Below are positions 1-8,748 of a stretch of DNA of 34,284 nucleotides, piece after piece. The stretch spans positions 1-34,284 of the forward strand of contig NZ_QJTJ01000029.1 of the NCBI RefSeq assembly GCF_003217295.1, written 5' to 3'. The DNA comes from Ureibacillus chungkukjangi (lineage in GTDB: Bacteria; Bacillota; Bacilli; Bacillales_A; Planococcaceae). The position numbers and the translations under genes are program-made. The notes under the pieces were generated by a model that saw nothing but the letters and a program-made list of their open reading frames with translations, searched no databases and had not been told where the DNA came from. Positions within the stretch are counted from its first letter, which is position 1, and every line of letters starts with the position of its first letter.

Positions 1-8
1 AAAACGCC

Positions 9-45
9 AAAAATCCCTACTTTTATATTGAAAGCAGGGATTTTA
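9..45. terminator. Bidirectional intrinsic terminator
   Basis: An inverted repeat, AAATCCCT at 11-18 and AGGGATTT at 36-43, encloses an AT-rich loop and has A-rich and T-rich flanks. It probably ends the minus-strand gene at 136-486 and any plus-strand transcript entering from the left. Confidence 0.55.
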
Positions 46-135
46 CTCTGTATCCAATTAAAAATTTTTAAATTAAAGCACTACACTACATTGAACAGAG
101 TTAAACAACACTATTCATCTAAACTTACCGTTTGT

Positions 136-486
136 TTAATTTGACTTCTTCACAATCTCATTATCTCCGTTTAGTCTTTTCATAATGAGTCTTCGCTTTT
201 TTGCTTCTTTATACAAGTAATCGAGAAAAATATCATTATCTTTTGGAAATCTATACGAACAGCTTAATTCATTGTAGATAGATTGCTTTTCTTCTTCCAA
301 AATAACTTGTTCTTCTAAGTTATTAAAAAACCATTCATGAAGATAATTTGATGAAAGACCTCGTTTTTTTCTAATTTCTAAATACTCACTATGGAAAATC
401 ATATACTCTACATTGTCCCAAAAGATTTCATCCGCAATAAATATTTTTGTAGTTTTATTCTTTAAACTAATTAATTTAGTTTTCAC
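136..486 (-). CDS. Hypothetical protein, 116 aa
   Basis: I do not recognise this family. The start is GTG at 486, with GAGG nine bases upstream. The product is charged and soluble: lysine-rich at the N-terminus, Tyr/Phe/Glu-rich in the middle and strongly basic near residues 92-105. No membrane segment, signal peptide or cysteine motif is visible. It is the gene furthest downstream on the minus strand behind the DGQHR gene, but a 175-nt gap with a terminator (603-637) separates them, so it probably has its own promoter. It is very AT-rich, like its neighbours up to about 2390, and probably belongs to the same accessory segment. Reading frame and ribosome binding site support a real gene; function is unknown. 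Confidence 0.6.
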   Translation of the reverse strand: MKTKLISLKNKTTKIFIADEIFWDNVEYMIFHSEYLEIRKKRGLSSNYLHEWFFNNLEEQVILEEEKQSIYNELSCSYRFPKDNDIFLDYLYKEAKKRRLIMKRLNGDNEIVKKSN

Positions 487-602
487 CTAACTTTTCCTCT
501 CTTTATTATAATAACTATAAATTTAAACATTCTGCGCTTAAAAATTAGAGTAAGTTTCACCTCTACACATTATCGCTATATTTCTCTACTATTCTCTTTA
601 AA

Positions 603-637
603 ATAAAAGACCAGAACGAACAAGTCCTGGTCCTACT
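603..637 (-). terminator. Intrinsic terminator of the DGQHR gene
   Basis: On the minus strand GACCAGGAC (632-624) pairs with GTTCTGGTC (617-609) around a 6-nt loop, followed by TTTTATTTT. It lies 25 nt after the stop of the gene at 662-1657. Confidence 0.8.
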
Positions 638-661
638 TACATTTTATACGCTGTTAAATAC

Positions 662-1657
662 CTAACCTTTAACACAATTTAATATATCCCCCGATAACAT
701 ATAAGCGCCAGGCAAACCTTTTAAATATCTTAGATCCCCACTTCCAGACCAATCAATATCTTTCAAATTGGCTAACAAACTTGCTATTTTAGCTGAATCT
801 GGTTGATTAGATTTAGGTAAATAATTTTCATTAATTATCTTGTTCCCAGCGATAGCCAATGCGTATAAACAAGTAATATGGGTTAATCTATATAATTTGT
901 TGTCTTCCCATTCTTCAGGAAATAGTTGTTTAATTAAATTGAAATAAAATAGCGCTAAATTAAGTTTCTTTTCTTTAGATAGGTTCTCTAACTCTGAATT
1001 TTTAGTTAAATATTTTATAATGTTATATAAGTTTAGAAGAGTAATATTTTTCTCTTTAGTTCTTTTTCCAATTAAAGTACCCTTACTAAAGAATGGACTC
1101 TCTGGCTTAAGAATTAAATTAGTTGCAACCCAACTAATTTCATCACTATCTCTATTTAAATAACGACTTAATGAAGTACCTATCCCCTTCGCTTTTGTAT
1201 TAATAACGTCAAACAATTTAATTTCTTCGTCTTCATCTAAATAGTGAAAAGCTAAAAATGGGACGTTTAATGTTGTATCTGTTTCTTTTATATATTCCTT
1301 TATTCCCCCTAGTCTATGTTGACCATCCATAAGCGTCGCTTTCTTCTTACAAATTAATCTTCCATAATTAGGACGATGATTATCATAGGCATGAAATTCC
1401 CAATTCCCAGCAGCATTTAGCAAGATAGGCGTATAAAGAGCATCTTCTCCTTGTGAAAGGTAATTTGCAAAGTCTTTACAACGTTTATTATCTATAGGAC
1501 GTTGATATCCTTTTCCAGAAGAATCATTATAAAGTTTTGAATATGAAAAATTAACCGCTACCTGAGAGGATACAAAGCCTTGATAAGAAACACGACCCCT
1601 CATTTTGGATTGGATTACATTTTCTATTGCTATATTTGAAGGTAAACTATTACTCAT
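662..1657 (-). CDS. DGQHR-domain (DndB-like) protein
   Basis: The 331-aa product carries the family signature DGQHR at residues 111-115, followed near 148-160 by the FDVINTKAKG stretch that matches the second conserved block of DGQHR/DndB proteins. DndB is the transcriptional regulator of DNA phosphorothioation (dnd) clusters, and stand-alone DGQHR proteins are common in mobile islands; I infer only membership, since no dndA/C/D/E is present here. The ATG start has AAGGAG upstream. It has a promoter at 1697-1725 whose 17-bp spacer contains a perfect palindrome, and it is divergent from an XRE regulator at 1794, so autoregulated control like that of restriction-modification controller genes is likely. 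It ends in its own terminator. Family call is firm; biological role is open. Confidence 0.8.
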   Translation of the reverse strand: MSNSLPSNIAIENVIQSKMRGRVSYQGFVSSQVAVNFSYSKLYNDSSGKGYQRPIDNKRCKDFANYLSQGEDALYTPILLNAAGNWEFHAYDNHRPNYGRLICKKKATLMDGQHRLGGIKEYIKETDTTLNVPFLAFHYLDEDEEIKLFDVINTKAKGIGTSLSRYLNRDSDEISWVATNLILKPESPFFSKGTLIGKRTKEKNITLLNLYNIIKYLTKNSELENLSKEKKLNLALFYFNLIKQLFPEEWEDNKLYRLTHITCLYALAIAGNKIINENYLPKSNQPDSAKIASLLANLKDIDWSGSGDLRYLKGLPGAYMLSGDILNCVKG

Positions 1658-1696
1658 AATAAATAGATCTCCTTATTAAAAATTTGATACTACGAA

Positions 1697-1725
1697 ATTA
1701 TAGTACTTATAAGTACAAAAATCAA
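1697..1725 (-). promoter_or_regulatory. Sigma-A promoter of the DGQHR gene
   Basis: Read on the minus strand: -35 TTGATT (1725-1720), exactly 17 nt, then a perfect TATAAT -10 (1702-1697). It lies about 40 nt upstream of the ATG at 1657. Confidence 0.7.
1703..1716. promoter_or_regulatory. Candidate XRE operator (14-bp palindrome)
   Basis: GTACTTATAAGTAC is a perfect 14-bp palindrome filling most of the spacer between the -35 and -10 of the DGQHR promoter. A repressor bound here would block RNA polymerase. The neighbouring XRE protein at 1794 is the obvious candidate ligand; this is inferred from position. Confidence 0.6.
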
Positions 1726-1793
1726 TAAAAGTTATATTATATGTATCTTTAACCCTTTTAAACCCTCACTTAGTCTTAAGATGAGGTGATTTT

Positions 1794-2147
1794 ATGGATA
1801 GTTTAGTGAAGTTAGTTGGTATGAGGATTAAGGAAATAAGAAAATCAAAAAAAATGACGCAAGATGAACTTGCAGAGAAAAGTGGCCTTCAAACATCATA
1901 TTTAGCCGGTGTAGAACGAGGAGACAGAAACATTACCTTACAAACGCTTGAAAAAATAATAGTAGGCCTAAATGAAGTACCTGCGAATATTTTTAGTTTT
2001 GAAAGTTTAGACATCAATGAAGGACACTTCGAGAAAAAAGAGTTGATTACGTTGCTACTTAATCTAATTCAAAATAAAAATGAGACAGAAATTCGTTTAA
2101 TTTTAAATATTGCTACAGATGTTTTTAATACCTATAAAGGAAATTAA
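1794..2147 (+). CDS. XRE-family helix-turn-helix regulator
   Basis: A 117-aa protein. Residues 9-66 form a Cro/CI-type HTH_3 domain: IKEIRKSKKMTQDELAEKSG, then a recognition-helix segment beginning LQTSYLAGVERG, then NITLQTLEKI. The C-terminal 45 residues are a short helical tail, probably for dimerisation. ATG follows GAGGTG at a spacing of five bases. It is divergent from the DGQHR gene over 136 bp containing a perfect palindrome, the layout of a small autoregulated two-gene module such as the controller proteins of restriction-modification systems. The gene ends in a hairpin at 2146-2176. Confidence 0.85.
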   Translation: MDSLVKLVGMRIKEIRKSKKMTQDELAEKSGLQTSYLAGVERGDRNITLQTLEKIIVGLNEVPANIFSFESLDINEGHFEKKELITLLLNLIQNKNETEIRLILNIATDVFNTYKGN

Positions 2148-2176
2148 CAAACAGCTAAAATCACAAGCTGTTTGTT
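2146..2176 (+). terminator. Hairpin after the XRE gene
   Basis: AACAAACAGCT (2146-2156) pairs with AGCTGTTTGTT (2166-2176). The stem begins inside the XRE stop codon. The following U-tract is poor, so termination may be partial. Confidence 0.5.
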
Positions 2177-2369
2177 TCGGACAAATACGATAAACCTCAT
2201 ATTTTGCCATCCAAATCTTCAAACGTAACATTGAATACAAATACATATATACGAATAATTATGTAAACGATGATAAAAATCAAACATATCTTTTTTATTT
2301 CACACAAATGCCCTTTGGTGGAAATTAATATAACAATGAGTTTTACTCACTCGGTTGAATTTCACCCAA

Positions 2370-3296
2370 CTATTTTGGGAATATAAGACCTCTGTAAAGG
2401 GTATTGCCATATTTACGAACCCCATTCATATATCCATCTTGGCCAATTTCTCTAATTAGCTTAGGATTTTCTGCATTCTTCACATTATAAAAGGCTGCCT
2501 TTGTGATCGTCATTCCACTAACATAGTCATCCTTTTTCGTTTCGATATATTGATCTATAATGACAATCAGCATGTCGTTTTGAATCATTAGCTGAGTTGG
2601 ATAGCTATTTGCATCTAATGTGATTTTACTAGCGACCTTTAATTTAGGATTTGTTGCATCTGTTATAACAATCTGATTATCTAGGATTGTATAAATATAT
2701 CGACCATCTGTTGCTACAATATCTCCTTCTTCAATATCTTCAACCTGGTTATTAGTTGAAGAATGGGAAGGACCAGCTTCCCCATCTGCACTTGCCTTAT
2801 CGGACGCCTCGGAAAAAGTCTCTAACTCTCTACTTTCCTCGACCGCTAAGCTTCGATTTTTTGATTCTCTATTTAAAATTGTTTGGAAGTAGTCTTGTAA
2901 GTCTTGAACTGATGAAATCTTCTCTATTTCCTCGATAACCTTAAACTCGATTACTTGTTTTTTCGTATTAAAAGATTTCTTTTCAAATGCTGGTTCTTCA
3001 ACATGGAGAATATATTGACCTGGCATTAAATTTTCAACTGTTAAAGATTGTTTAGCAGCATCTAATGTAAGTGTTGCATCCACGGGATTACCATCAGAAT
3101 TTGTTACAAAAATCTCTCGATCCTTAATGCTACTCTCATCAATAGCTTTAGAAAAATGAACATGATAAGGCTGATTTAACATAACCGTTGATGCACTCAT
3201 CACTTCAAGCTTGTGCCCAAAAAAGAATAAAACAAGACTAGTAATCATCGCAATTGCCACTACTAATATTCCACCTGCAAATATCCTTCGTTTCAA
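2370..3296 (-). pseudogene. Truncated secreted beta-propeller protein (3' end lost)
   Basis: The 308-aa reading frame starts at TTG 3296, seven bases after AGGAGG. It has an N-terminal membrane anchor or signal (hydrophobic residues about 8-27), then a Big-like/copper-resistance-like domain (about 35-120), a linker with Glu/Ser-rich sequence, and the first blades of a beta-propeller (NNQVEDIEEGDIVATDGRYI, then VASKITLD near 220). Full members of this family (beta-propeller domain, PF09826-type) are about twice this length. Here homology-like sequence stops at YGNTLY (about 2391) and seven unrelated residues precede the stop. The missing 3' part is not in the left 2.4 kb, so the accessory segment at 1-2390 probably replaced it. 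A product lacking most of the propeller is unlikely to fold. Confidence 0.65.
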
Positions 3297-3402
3297 GTAA
3301 TTGCCTCCTTTGATTCTTCTGTTTGATTGATTAGACCTTTATAATTTGATTTCGTTTCACCATTTGTTAAAAAATTCTAAAATAAATTCTTCTACAAATA
3401 AA

Positions 3403-3437
3403 AAACCCAAAAGCGAGGTTAACCGACTTTTGGGTAA
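3403..3437 (-). terminator. Intrinsic terminator of the lysine operon
   Basis: On the minus strand ACCCAAAAG (3435-3427) pairs with CTTTTGGGT (3413-3405), followed by TTTTTATTT. It lies 14 nt past the stop of the lysine 6-dehydrogenase gene. Confidence 0.85.
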
Positions 3438-3450
3438 TCATTATAAATTT

Positions 3451-4620
3451 TCACCACTTCACTATCGTAGAACGGTGAGAGGTTTCTTTTATCATCACAC
3501 CGCGCTTAGCCATTTCTTCAATATAATCCTTCCCTGGTACAACCAATTCAGGCGGGAAAACGCCTCGTTCTTGGATTACGCCACTTCCAACCATAACAGC
3601 CACCGCCGCGATGGTACACGCCGTAGCCCTTGCCATTGCAGTCATCGTTGTCTTTTGATCCCTTTTAATGTTCAATTCGTATTCATAGGTAACTTGCTCG
3701 CCCGATTTTTCACCTGAAACAATCACCCGTAATAATACGGCATCTTCCTTATCTCCTAAATCCAGCTTTTTCTTTAAGGCTTCTCGTACAACATCCCGAA
3801 CCAATACTTGCTGGCCATCGACTTCTACGATATTTTCCTTACTTAGAAACCCTAATTCATTTAGAAGCTTGAACTGATCAGCATGCCCTTTATAACGAAT
3901 TGTTTTATACTCTAACGTTTTGATATGCGGGAATGTATTAATAAGTGTTGAAGTTCCACCAGAAGTATAAAAGGCTTCCAATACACCATAGTTATCAAAA
4001 TAGATTGGCTCAACGCCAGATAGAGACGGCACCTCTGTTAATTTCCCACCTTGGATTACCTTCGCAGGCTCTGTATAATGATCAAAAACTCCTTCTAGGG
4101 AGAATACCAATGTGTAGTTTAACGGTGGCTCCGGTTTAGTTGGAATTCCCCCAACAAATAGCTTTATGGATTCCACCGTATCTAATTTTGAAACGCCATA
4201 GCCAGCTAAAATGTTAATCATACCTGGCGCTACCCCTAAATCCGGTATTAAAGTGACATTCTTTGCTTTTGCTTCTTCAGTGAGCGTTAGCAAATACTCC
4301 GTTACTTCCCCAATATGTCCACCTAAATCAACGGAGTGAACACCTACTTCAATAGCTGTTTTAGCTACCGCTTTATTAAATTCATAAAAGAGTGCATTAA
4401 CGCAAACGTCTCCTTTAGACATGACCGATCTTAGGTCGTCTTCATTTCTTGCGTTAAGTGCAACTACTTCAATTTTTTCTGTTTGAAGGGAGTCTACAAA
4501 TTTTTGAGCAACAGCCGTATCTATATCTGCTAAATATATTTTCTCTACCTTTTCACTAGAATTTAAATCTCGTGCAACCTCTTTCCCCATCAAGCCGGCG
4601 CCTAAAACTACAACTTTCAT
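3451..4620 (-). CDS. lysDH: L-lysine 6-dehydrogenase (saccharopine dehydrogenase fold)
   Basis: This 389-aa enzyme closely matches the pattern of Geobacillus L-lysine 6-dehydrogenase (EC 1.4.1.18), which oxidises the epsilon-amino group of lysine with NAD, giving aminoadipate semialdehyde that cyclises to piperideine-6-carboxylate. Visible features are the N-terminal Rossmann loop GAGLMG (residues 7-12), DLGGHIG near 98, PDLGVAPGMINI near 130, and the C-terminal substrate domain including TAMARATA near 330. ATG at 4620 is preferred: GGGG lies nine bases upstream, whereas the ATG at 4629 would directly abut the ribosome binding site. It follows the aldehyde dehydrogenase gene by 23 nt, so the two form an operon converting lysine to 2-aminoadipate. 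A shared terminator follows. Confidence 0.88.
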   Translation of the reverse strand: MKVVVLGAGLMGKEVARDLNSSEKVEKIYLADIDTAVAQKFVDSLQTEKIEVVALNARNEDDLRSVMSKGDVCVNALFYEFNKAVAKTAIEVGVHSVDLGGHIGEVTEYLLTLTEEAKAKNVTLIPDLGVAPGMINILAGYGVSKLDTVESIKLFVGGIPTKPEPPLNYTLVFSLEGVFDHYTEPAKVIQGGKLTEVPSLSGVEPIYFDNYGVLEAFYTSGGTSTLINTFPHIKTLEYKTIRYKGHADQFKLLNELGFLSKENIVEVDGQQVLVRDVVREALKKKLDLGDKEDAVLLRVIVSGEKSGEQVTYEYELNIKRDQKTTMTAMARATACTIAAVAVMVGSGVIQERGVFPPELVVPGKDYIEEMAKRGVMIKETSHRSTIVKW

Positions 4621-4643
4621 AACACACATCCCCTTTTCGTCGT

Positions 4644-6125
4644 TTAGTTTTCCGTATCAATTTGCGCTCTTTGAAGCTTTCCACTGTAGTCAATGTAAAT
4701 GCTTTTCCATTCTGTATAAACGTCCAAAGCTGCTTGACCTGAATCACGGTGTCCATTTCCAGTACCTTTTGTCCCCCCAAAAGGCAAATGAATTTCCGCT
4801 CCTGTCGTTCCTGCGTTAACATATACAATGCCCGTATCTAGATCTCTTTGGGCTTTAAATATTTTATTAACATCCTGTGAGAAGATAGAACTCGACAAAC
4901 CAAATTTCACACTGTTATTTACTTCGATGGCTTCTTCTAAACTAGTAACCTCAATAATACTTAGTACTGGACCAAATATTTCTTCCTGTGCGATGACCAT
5001 ATCATTTTGGACATCTGTAAAGACTGTTGGCTCATAATAGTAGCCTCTGTCAAATGGTGGTGCTGTTAGCGCTTTACCGCCAACCAATAATTTAGCACCT
5101 TCTTGCTTTCCAATTTGAACATAATGATTGATTTTCTCTAATGCAGCACCGTTAATAACAGGACCAATTTTATTATTCTCATCAAGGCCATCTCCAATTG
5201 TTAGCCTGCTAATATGCTCAACAAGCATTTGTTCTAGCTCATTTTTCACATCTTTATGCACAATCACACGGCTACAGGCAGTGCAACGTTGTCCTGCTGT
5301 ACCAAAAGCACTCCAAATAATGCCCTCTGCAGCTAATTGTAAATCAGCATCCTCCATTACAATGACTGCATTTTTACCGCCCATTTCAAGAGACACCTTT
5401 TTTAAATGCCTACCGCCTAATTCAGCTATTTTACTTCCCGTTTCAGTAGATCCAGTAAAGGAGATTACTTTTACATCAGGATGTTCGATTATCTCTGTAC
5501 CTACAGTAGAGCCTGCACCAAAAACAACATTTGCTACACCAGATGGTAAGCCTACTTCTTGAAAAATTTTAGCCATTTCGTAGGCCATCATCGGTGTTTC
5601 TGTTGCCGGCTTCCAAACAAATGTATTTCCTGCAACCAGGGCAGGGAAGGACTTCCATGTAGCAATAGCAATCGGGAAATTCCAAGGCGTAATGAGCCCC
5701 ACTACTCCAATCGGCGCTCGAACGCTCATAGCAAATTTGTCAGCAAGCTCTGAAGGGGTTGTTTCACCAAATAGGCGTCTACCCTCACCAGCCATATAAA
5801 ATGCCATATCTATGCCTTCTTGAACCTCACCTCTTGCTTCCTCAATTACCTTTCCCATTTCTTTTGTTAGAATTTGAGCAAGGTATTCCTTCTTTTCTTT
5901 TAATCTATGTCCAATCTCATATAAAAAGTCAGCGCGTTTAGGTGCTGGTGTTAGTGCCCAAGACTTTTGAGCTTTTCTTGCAGCTGCAACAGCTTCTGCA
6001 ACTTGAGACTTTGTTGATAGTGGAACAATTGCAAGCTGTTCACCATTTGCTGGATTCACAACAGGAATAGTTTGAAGTTCTTCATTAGACATCCATTTAC
6101 CGCCGATAAAATTTTGAAGTTCCAT
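4644..6125 (-). CDS. NAD(P)-dependent aldehyde dehydrogenase, probable piperideine-6-carboxylate/aminoadipate semialdehyde dehydrogenase
   Basis: A 493-aa ALDH-superfamily enzyme. It shows the FIGGKW N-terminus, the PWNFPIAI loop, FTGSTETG of the Rossmann fold, the general-base motif LEMGGKNA, the catalytic cysteine at residue 281 in GQRCTACSR, and EEIFGPV. The start is ATG 6125, six bases after GAGGAGG; an in-frame ATG at 6140 lies upstream of that ribosome binding site. The superfamily is certain. The substrate is inferred from the operon partner, lysine 6-dehydrogenase, whose product is the cyclic form of aminoadipate semialdehyde. A general ALDH role cannot be excluded from sequence alone. 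Confidence 0.85.
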   Translation of the reverse strand: MELQNFIGGKWMSNEELQTIPVVNPANGEQLAIVPLSTKSQVAEAVAAARKAQKSWALTPAPKRADFLYEIGHRLKEKKEYLAQILTKEMGKVIEEARGEVQEGIDMAFYMAGEGRRLFGETTPSELADKFAMSVRAPIGVVGLITPWNFPIAIATWKSFPALVAGNTFVWKPATETPMMAYEMAKIFQEVGLPSGVANVVFGAGSTVGTEIIEHPDVKVISFTGSTETGSKIAELGGRHLKKVSLEMGGKNAVIVMEDADLQLAAEGIIWSAFGTAGQRCTACSRVIVHKDVKNELEQMLVEHISRLTIGDGLDENNKIGPVINGAALEKINHYVQIGKQEGAKLLVGGKALTAPPFDRGYYYEPTVFTDVQNDMVIAQEEIFGPVLSIIEVTSLEEAIEVNNSVKFGLSSSIFSQDVNKIFKAQRDLDTGIVYVNAGTTGAEIHLPFGGTKGTGNGHRDSGQAALDVYTEWKSIYIDYSGKLQRAQIDTEN

Positions 6126-6308
6126 ATACATCCTCCTCATTTTTACGTTCGAGTTATCATATAGAATCGCTCTATGTTCTCTATCCTTTCAAAACCCTCT
6201 TTATAGTTTATTAATACAAAGTTAAATTTATTAGATGAAACTTTTAAAGAGGGAAAACGTAACCTTTAATGGTATATATTTATTAATGACTTTAGGAGGT
6301 TATGAATA

Positions 6309-7103
6309 ATGAACAATCATGAAATAGATTTCAAACTGTATGGGGACGATATGCAATTTGTAGAAGTTGAGTTAGATCCAAACGAAACGGCAGTGGCGGA
6401 AGCAGGAAGCTTAATGATGATGGATGAAGCCATTAAAATGGAAACTATTTTCGGTGACGGTTCTAAAGGCAACGGCGGTATTATGGGTAGATTAATGGGT
6501 GCCGGGAAACGTATGCTTACTGGCGAAAGTTTATTTATGACTACCTTCACCAATGTTGGTCAGGGTAAAAAACATGTTTATTTTGCATCTCCATATCCAG
6601 GAAAAATCATCCCAATGGACTTAAGTGTTTATAATGGGAAAATCATATGTCAAAAGGATGCGTTTTTAGCTGCGGCAAAGGGTGTGTCAGTCGGCATTGA
6701 ATTCCAACGTAAGCTTGGGGTTGGTTTCTTCGGTGGTGAAGGCTTCATTATGCAAAAGCTTGAAGGTGATGGTATGGCCTTTATTCATGCTGGTGGTGCT
6801 ATCAAAAGAATTGGTCTACAGCCAGGGCAAAAAATCCTTGTAGATACAGGCTGTCTGGTGGCTATGACTTCTGATGTCCAATATAATATTGAACCTGTTA
6901 GCGGCGTTAAAACTGCCCTGTTTGGTGGGGAAGGAATCTTCCTTGCTTCTTTAAAGGGTCCGGGAACTGTTTGGGTGCAATCTCTACCATTTAGCCGATT
7001 AGCGAGTAAAGTATTTGCTGCTGCTCCTGTTAGCCAAGGTGGAGGCGGCCAAAATGCTGGTGAAGGCGGTATTGGTGGCTTGTTTAATCTCTTCAATAAA
7101 TAA
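6309..7103 (+). CDS. AIM24 / TIGR00266 family protein
   Basis: The 264-aa product belongs to the TIGR00266/AIM24 (DUF124) family, a beta-rich tryptophan-RNA-binding-attenuator-like fold of unknown biochemical role. Typical features are the glycine-rich stretch GIMGRLMGAGKRMLTGES near 60-77, the MQKLEGDGMAFIHAGG segment near 150, and a Gly-rich tail (GGGGQNAGEGGIGG) before a short hydrophobic end. ATG has AGGAGG eight bases upstream. It converges with hemAT across a shared hairpin at 7119-7143. Upstream (about 6196-6260) CCCTCTTTA and TAAAGAGGG form a long-range inverted repeat in the leader. Confidence 0.85.
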   Translation: MNNHEIDFKLYGDDMQFVEVELDPNETAVAEAGSLMMMDEAIKMETIFGDGSKGNGGIMGRLMGAGKRMLTGESLFMTTFTNVGQGKKHVYFASPYPGKIIPMDLSVYNGKIICQKDAFLAAAKGVSVGIEFQRKLGVGFFGGEGFIMQKLEGDGMAFIHAGGAIKRIGLQPGQKILVDTGCLVAMTSDVQYNIEPVSGVKTALFGGEGIFLASLKGPGTVWVQSLPFSRLASKVFAAAPVSQGGGGQNAGEGGIGGLFNLFNK

Positions 7104-7118
7104 TATTAATATAAGGTT

Positions 7119-7143
7119 GAGAGTCTCTTTAAAAGAGACTCTC
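7119..7143. terminator. Bidirectional terminator between AIM24 and hemAT genes
   Basis: GAGAGTCTCTTT (7119-7130) and AAAGAGACTCTC (7132-7143) form a near-perfect 12-bp stem between two convergent genes. U-tracts are short on both sides. Confidence 0.7.
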
Positions 7144-7147
7144 CATT

Positions 7148-8440
7148 TTAAAATTGGCTAATCGTGTCCTTTAAGGTTGTGGAGGCAAGCTCAAGCTGAT
7201 GGACTGAATCACCTATATGCTCAACAATGTTTGATAATTCTCCGACCTGCTTTCCGACATTTTCAAAATCTAAAATCGTTGCATCAACAGAGGCAGAGAT
7301 TTTTTCAAAGGATTGCAGGGATTTATCGTTTTGCAAAATCCCATCCTCTACTAGATTTTGAATTTGATGAATGGACTCAATAACTTGAGTGGTAGCAACA
7401 CTCGACATTCCAATTAATGTAGCAATTTTCTCAACGGATTGCTTCGTTTGGTCAGCTAGCTTTCGTACTTCATCTGCAACAACAGCAAAGCCCTTCCCAT
7501 GCTCACCTGCGCGTGCCGCTTCAATAGCAGAGTTTAAAGCTAATAGATTCGTTTGACCTGCTATATTTTTTACAATCTCAACAACTGCCTGAATTTCTGA
7601 GGAAGAATGATTTAAGTCCTCAACCAATTTAGTCATTACTATTGTATTTTTATTAATTTCCTTCGTTTGCTTACTTAAATGCTGTAGCTGTTTATAGCCT
7701 TCCCCTGACGCTTCCTTCGTCCCTTGTGCATCCTGAATACTATTTTGCAATACTTCTATTACCTTTTTTGTATTGGCAACTAAGTCTGAAACTGTCGTAT
7801 TTGTTAATATCGATTGATCTTCAAGTGTAACAGAAATGCTCCCAATTACTTCCTTCACCTGTGCTTTAACATTTTGTTGCTGGTCCATCAATGCATTTGA
7901 AGCTACTCGATCATACTCATCCAAAACAATTTGCTGCTCAAAGCTAAAAATCTTTCTTACTGCTTGAATCGCTTTTCGTGCCTCTATGTAATCTAAATTT
8001 AAAGCGAAGATAATTTCTTGAATTTTAGCCTCTAAATTATAAAAGGATGCTAAATACCATTTTGTTTTTAACCCTATTAACACATGCATATTTGCAACCT
8101 TTCTTCTTACCTCAATGAAATGATCATCGATACGACCATCAAACATTTCAATCATATGGTGTTTTAATGTTTGGTGAAGTCTACCAGATGTATCATAGGT
8201 TGCTATCAAACTCTCGAATTCTCCCCCCGTTCCAATTACATCATAAAAGATTTCTACAATTTCTTTAATTTCTAATTCGACATAGGGCTTTATAAATCGA
8301 ATAATATGTAAATCTTCTTCCGTAAGTCCAATAATTTTTAGCTGAAGTAAAAGATCTGCGTCTCCAATAAAAATTCCTACATTTGGGTAATTTTCTTTGT
8401 ATATTGAATTTTTGACCTCTTTTTTCTTTAAAGCGAACAA
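7148..8440 (-). CDS. hemAT: HemAT-type haem aerotaxis transducer
   Basis: A cytoplasmic globin-coupled methyl-accepting chemotaxis protein (430 aa, close to the 432 aa of Bacillus HemAT). The N-terminal sensor globin (about 20-175) keeps the proximal histidine at residue 119 in [13 protein letters not shown], a distal tyrosine at 66 in EIFYD, and a threonine at 91 in QTLKHH. The C-terminal half is an MCP signalling domain with the hairpin tip [20 protein letters not shown]. It has no membrane segments. A TTG start at 8440 gives an eight-base spacing from GAGGGG; the GTG at 8449 would abut it. It senses O2 and signals to CheA, so the host is motile. A sigma-D-like promoter may lie at 8593-8620. 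Confidence 0.9.
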   Translation of the reverse strand: MFALKKKEVKNSIYKENYPNVGIFIGDADLLLQLKIIGLTEEDLHIIRFIKPYVELEIKEIVEIFYDVIGTGGEFESLIATYDTSGRLHQTLKHHMIEMFDGRIDDHFIEVRRKVANMHVLIGLKTKWYLASFYNLEAKIQEIIFALNLDYIEARKAIQAVRKIFSFEQQIVLDEYDRVASNALMDQQQNVKAQVKEVIGSISVTLEDQSILTNTTVSDLVANTKKVIEVLQNSIQDAQGTKEASGEGYKQLQHLSKQTKEINKNTIVMTKLVEDLNHSSSEIQAVVEIVKNIAGQTNLLALNSAIEAARAGEHGKGFAVVADEVRKLADQTKQSVEKIATLIGMSSVATTQVIESIHQIQNLVEDGILQNDKSLQSFEKISASVDATILDFENVGKQVGELSNIVEHIGDSVHQLELASTTLKDTISQF

Positions 8441-8592
8441 ATGGTTCACCCCTCAATCATTATTTGATATTAAAATTCACTCAATAGAAACGATGTATCA
8501 AATGTAATAAAAAGGAACTATTCTAATATTTTTAATATAAGGTCTCTTTTAAAAACATTCAATATTTTTATGACACTTATCAAAAACTTAAT

Positions 8593-8620
8593 ATTTCAGC
8601 TGTTGAAAGACAAAAATTTG
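8593..8620 (-). promoter_or_regulatory. Possible sigma-D (motility) promoter of hemAT
   Basis: On the minus strand CAAA (8620-8617), 16 nt, then GCTGAAAT (8600-8593), compared with the sigma-D consensus TAAA-N15-GCCGATAT: three of four and six of eight matches. It fits the known motility control of hemAT in Bacillus, but the match is weak. Confidence 0.25.
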
Positions 8621-8667
8621 TTGTGACTTTTCTCACACTCCCAACTCATCGATAAGCCTTTCAAAAA

Positions 8668-8706
8668 TTAAAAAAGGAACTCCTTTTCACTAGGAAGTTC
8701 CCTTTA
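8668..8706 (-). terminator. Intrinsic terminator of cwlJ
   Basis: On the minus strand AAAGGGAACTT and AGTTCC(TTTTTT) form a hairpin with a run of six U, about 45 nt after the cwlJ stop. Confidence 0.75.
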
Positions 8707-8748
8707 ACATGTTAAATACTCAAATCATATTCAAGCTTTATTTAACAC

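Larger units (their letters stand above)
8441..8748. other. Intergenic region upstream of hemAT
   Basis: 308 bp without a gene. It holds the hemAT leader, a weak sigma-D-like promoter (8593-8620) and the cwlJ terminator (8668-8706). Nothing else convincing was seen. Confidence 0.6.

Noticed and set aside
3346..3717. 123-codon plus-strand frame
   Set aside because: It runs antisense to the terminator and 3' end of the lysine 6-dehydrogenase gene, whose frame is clearly the real one.
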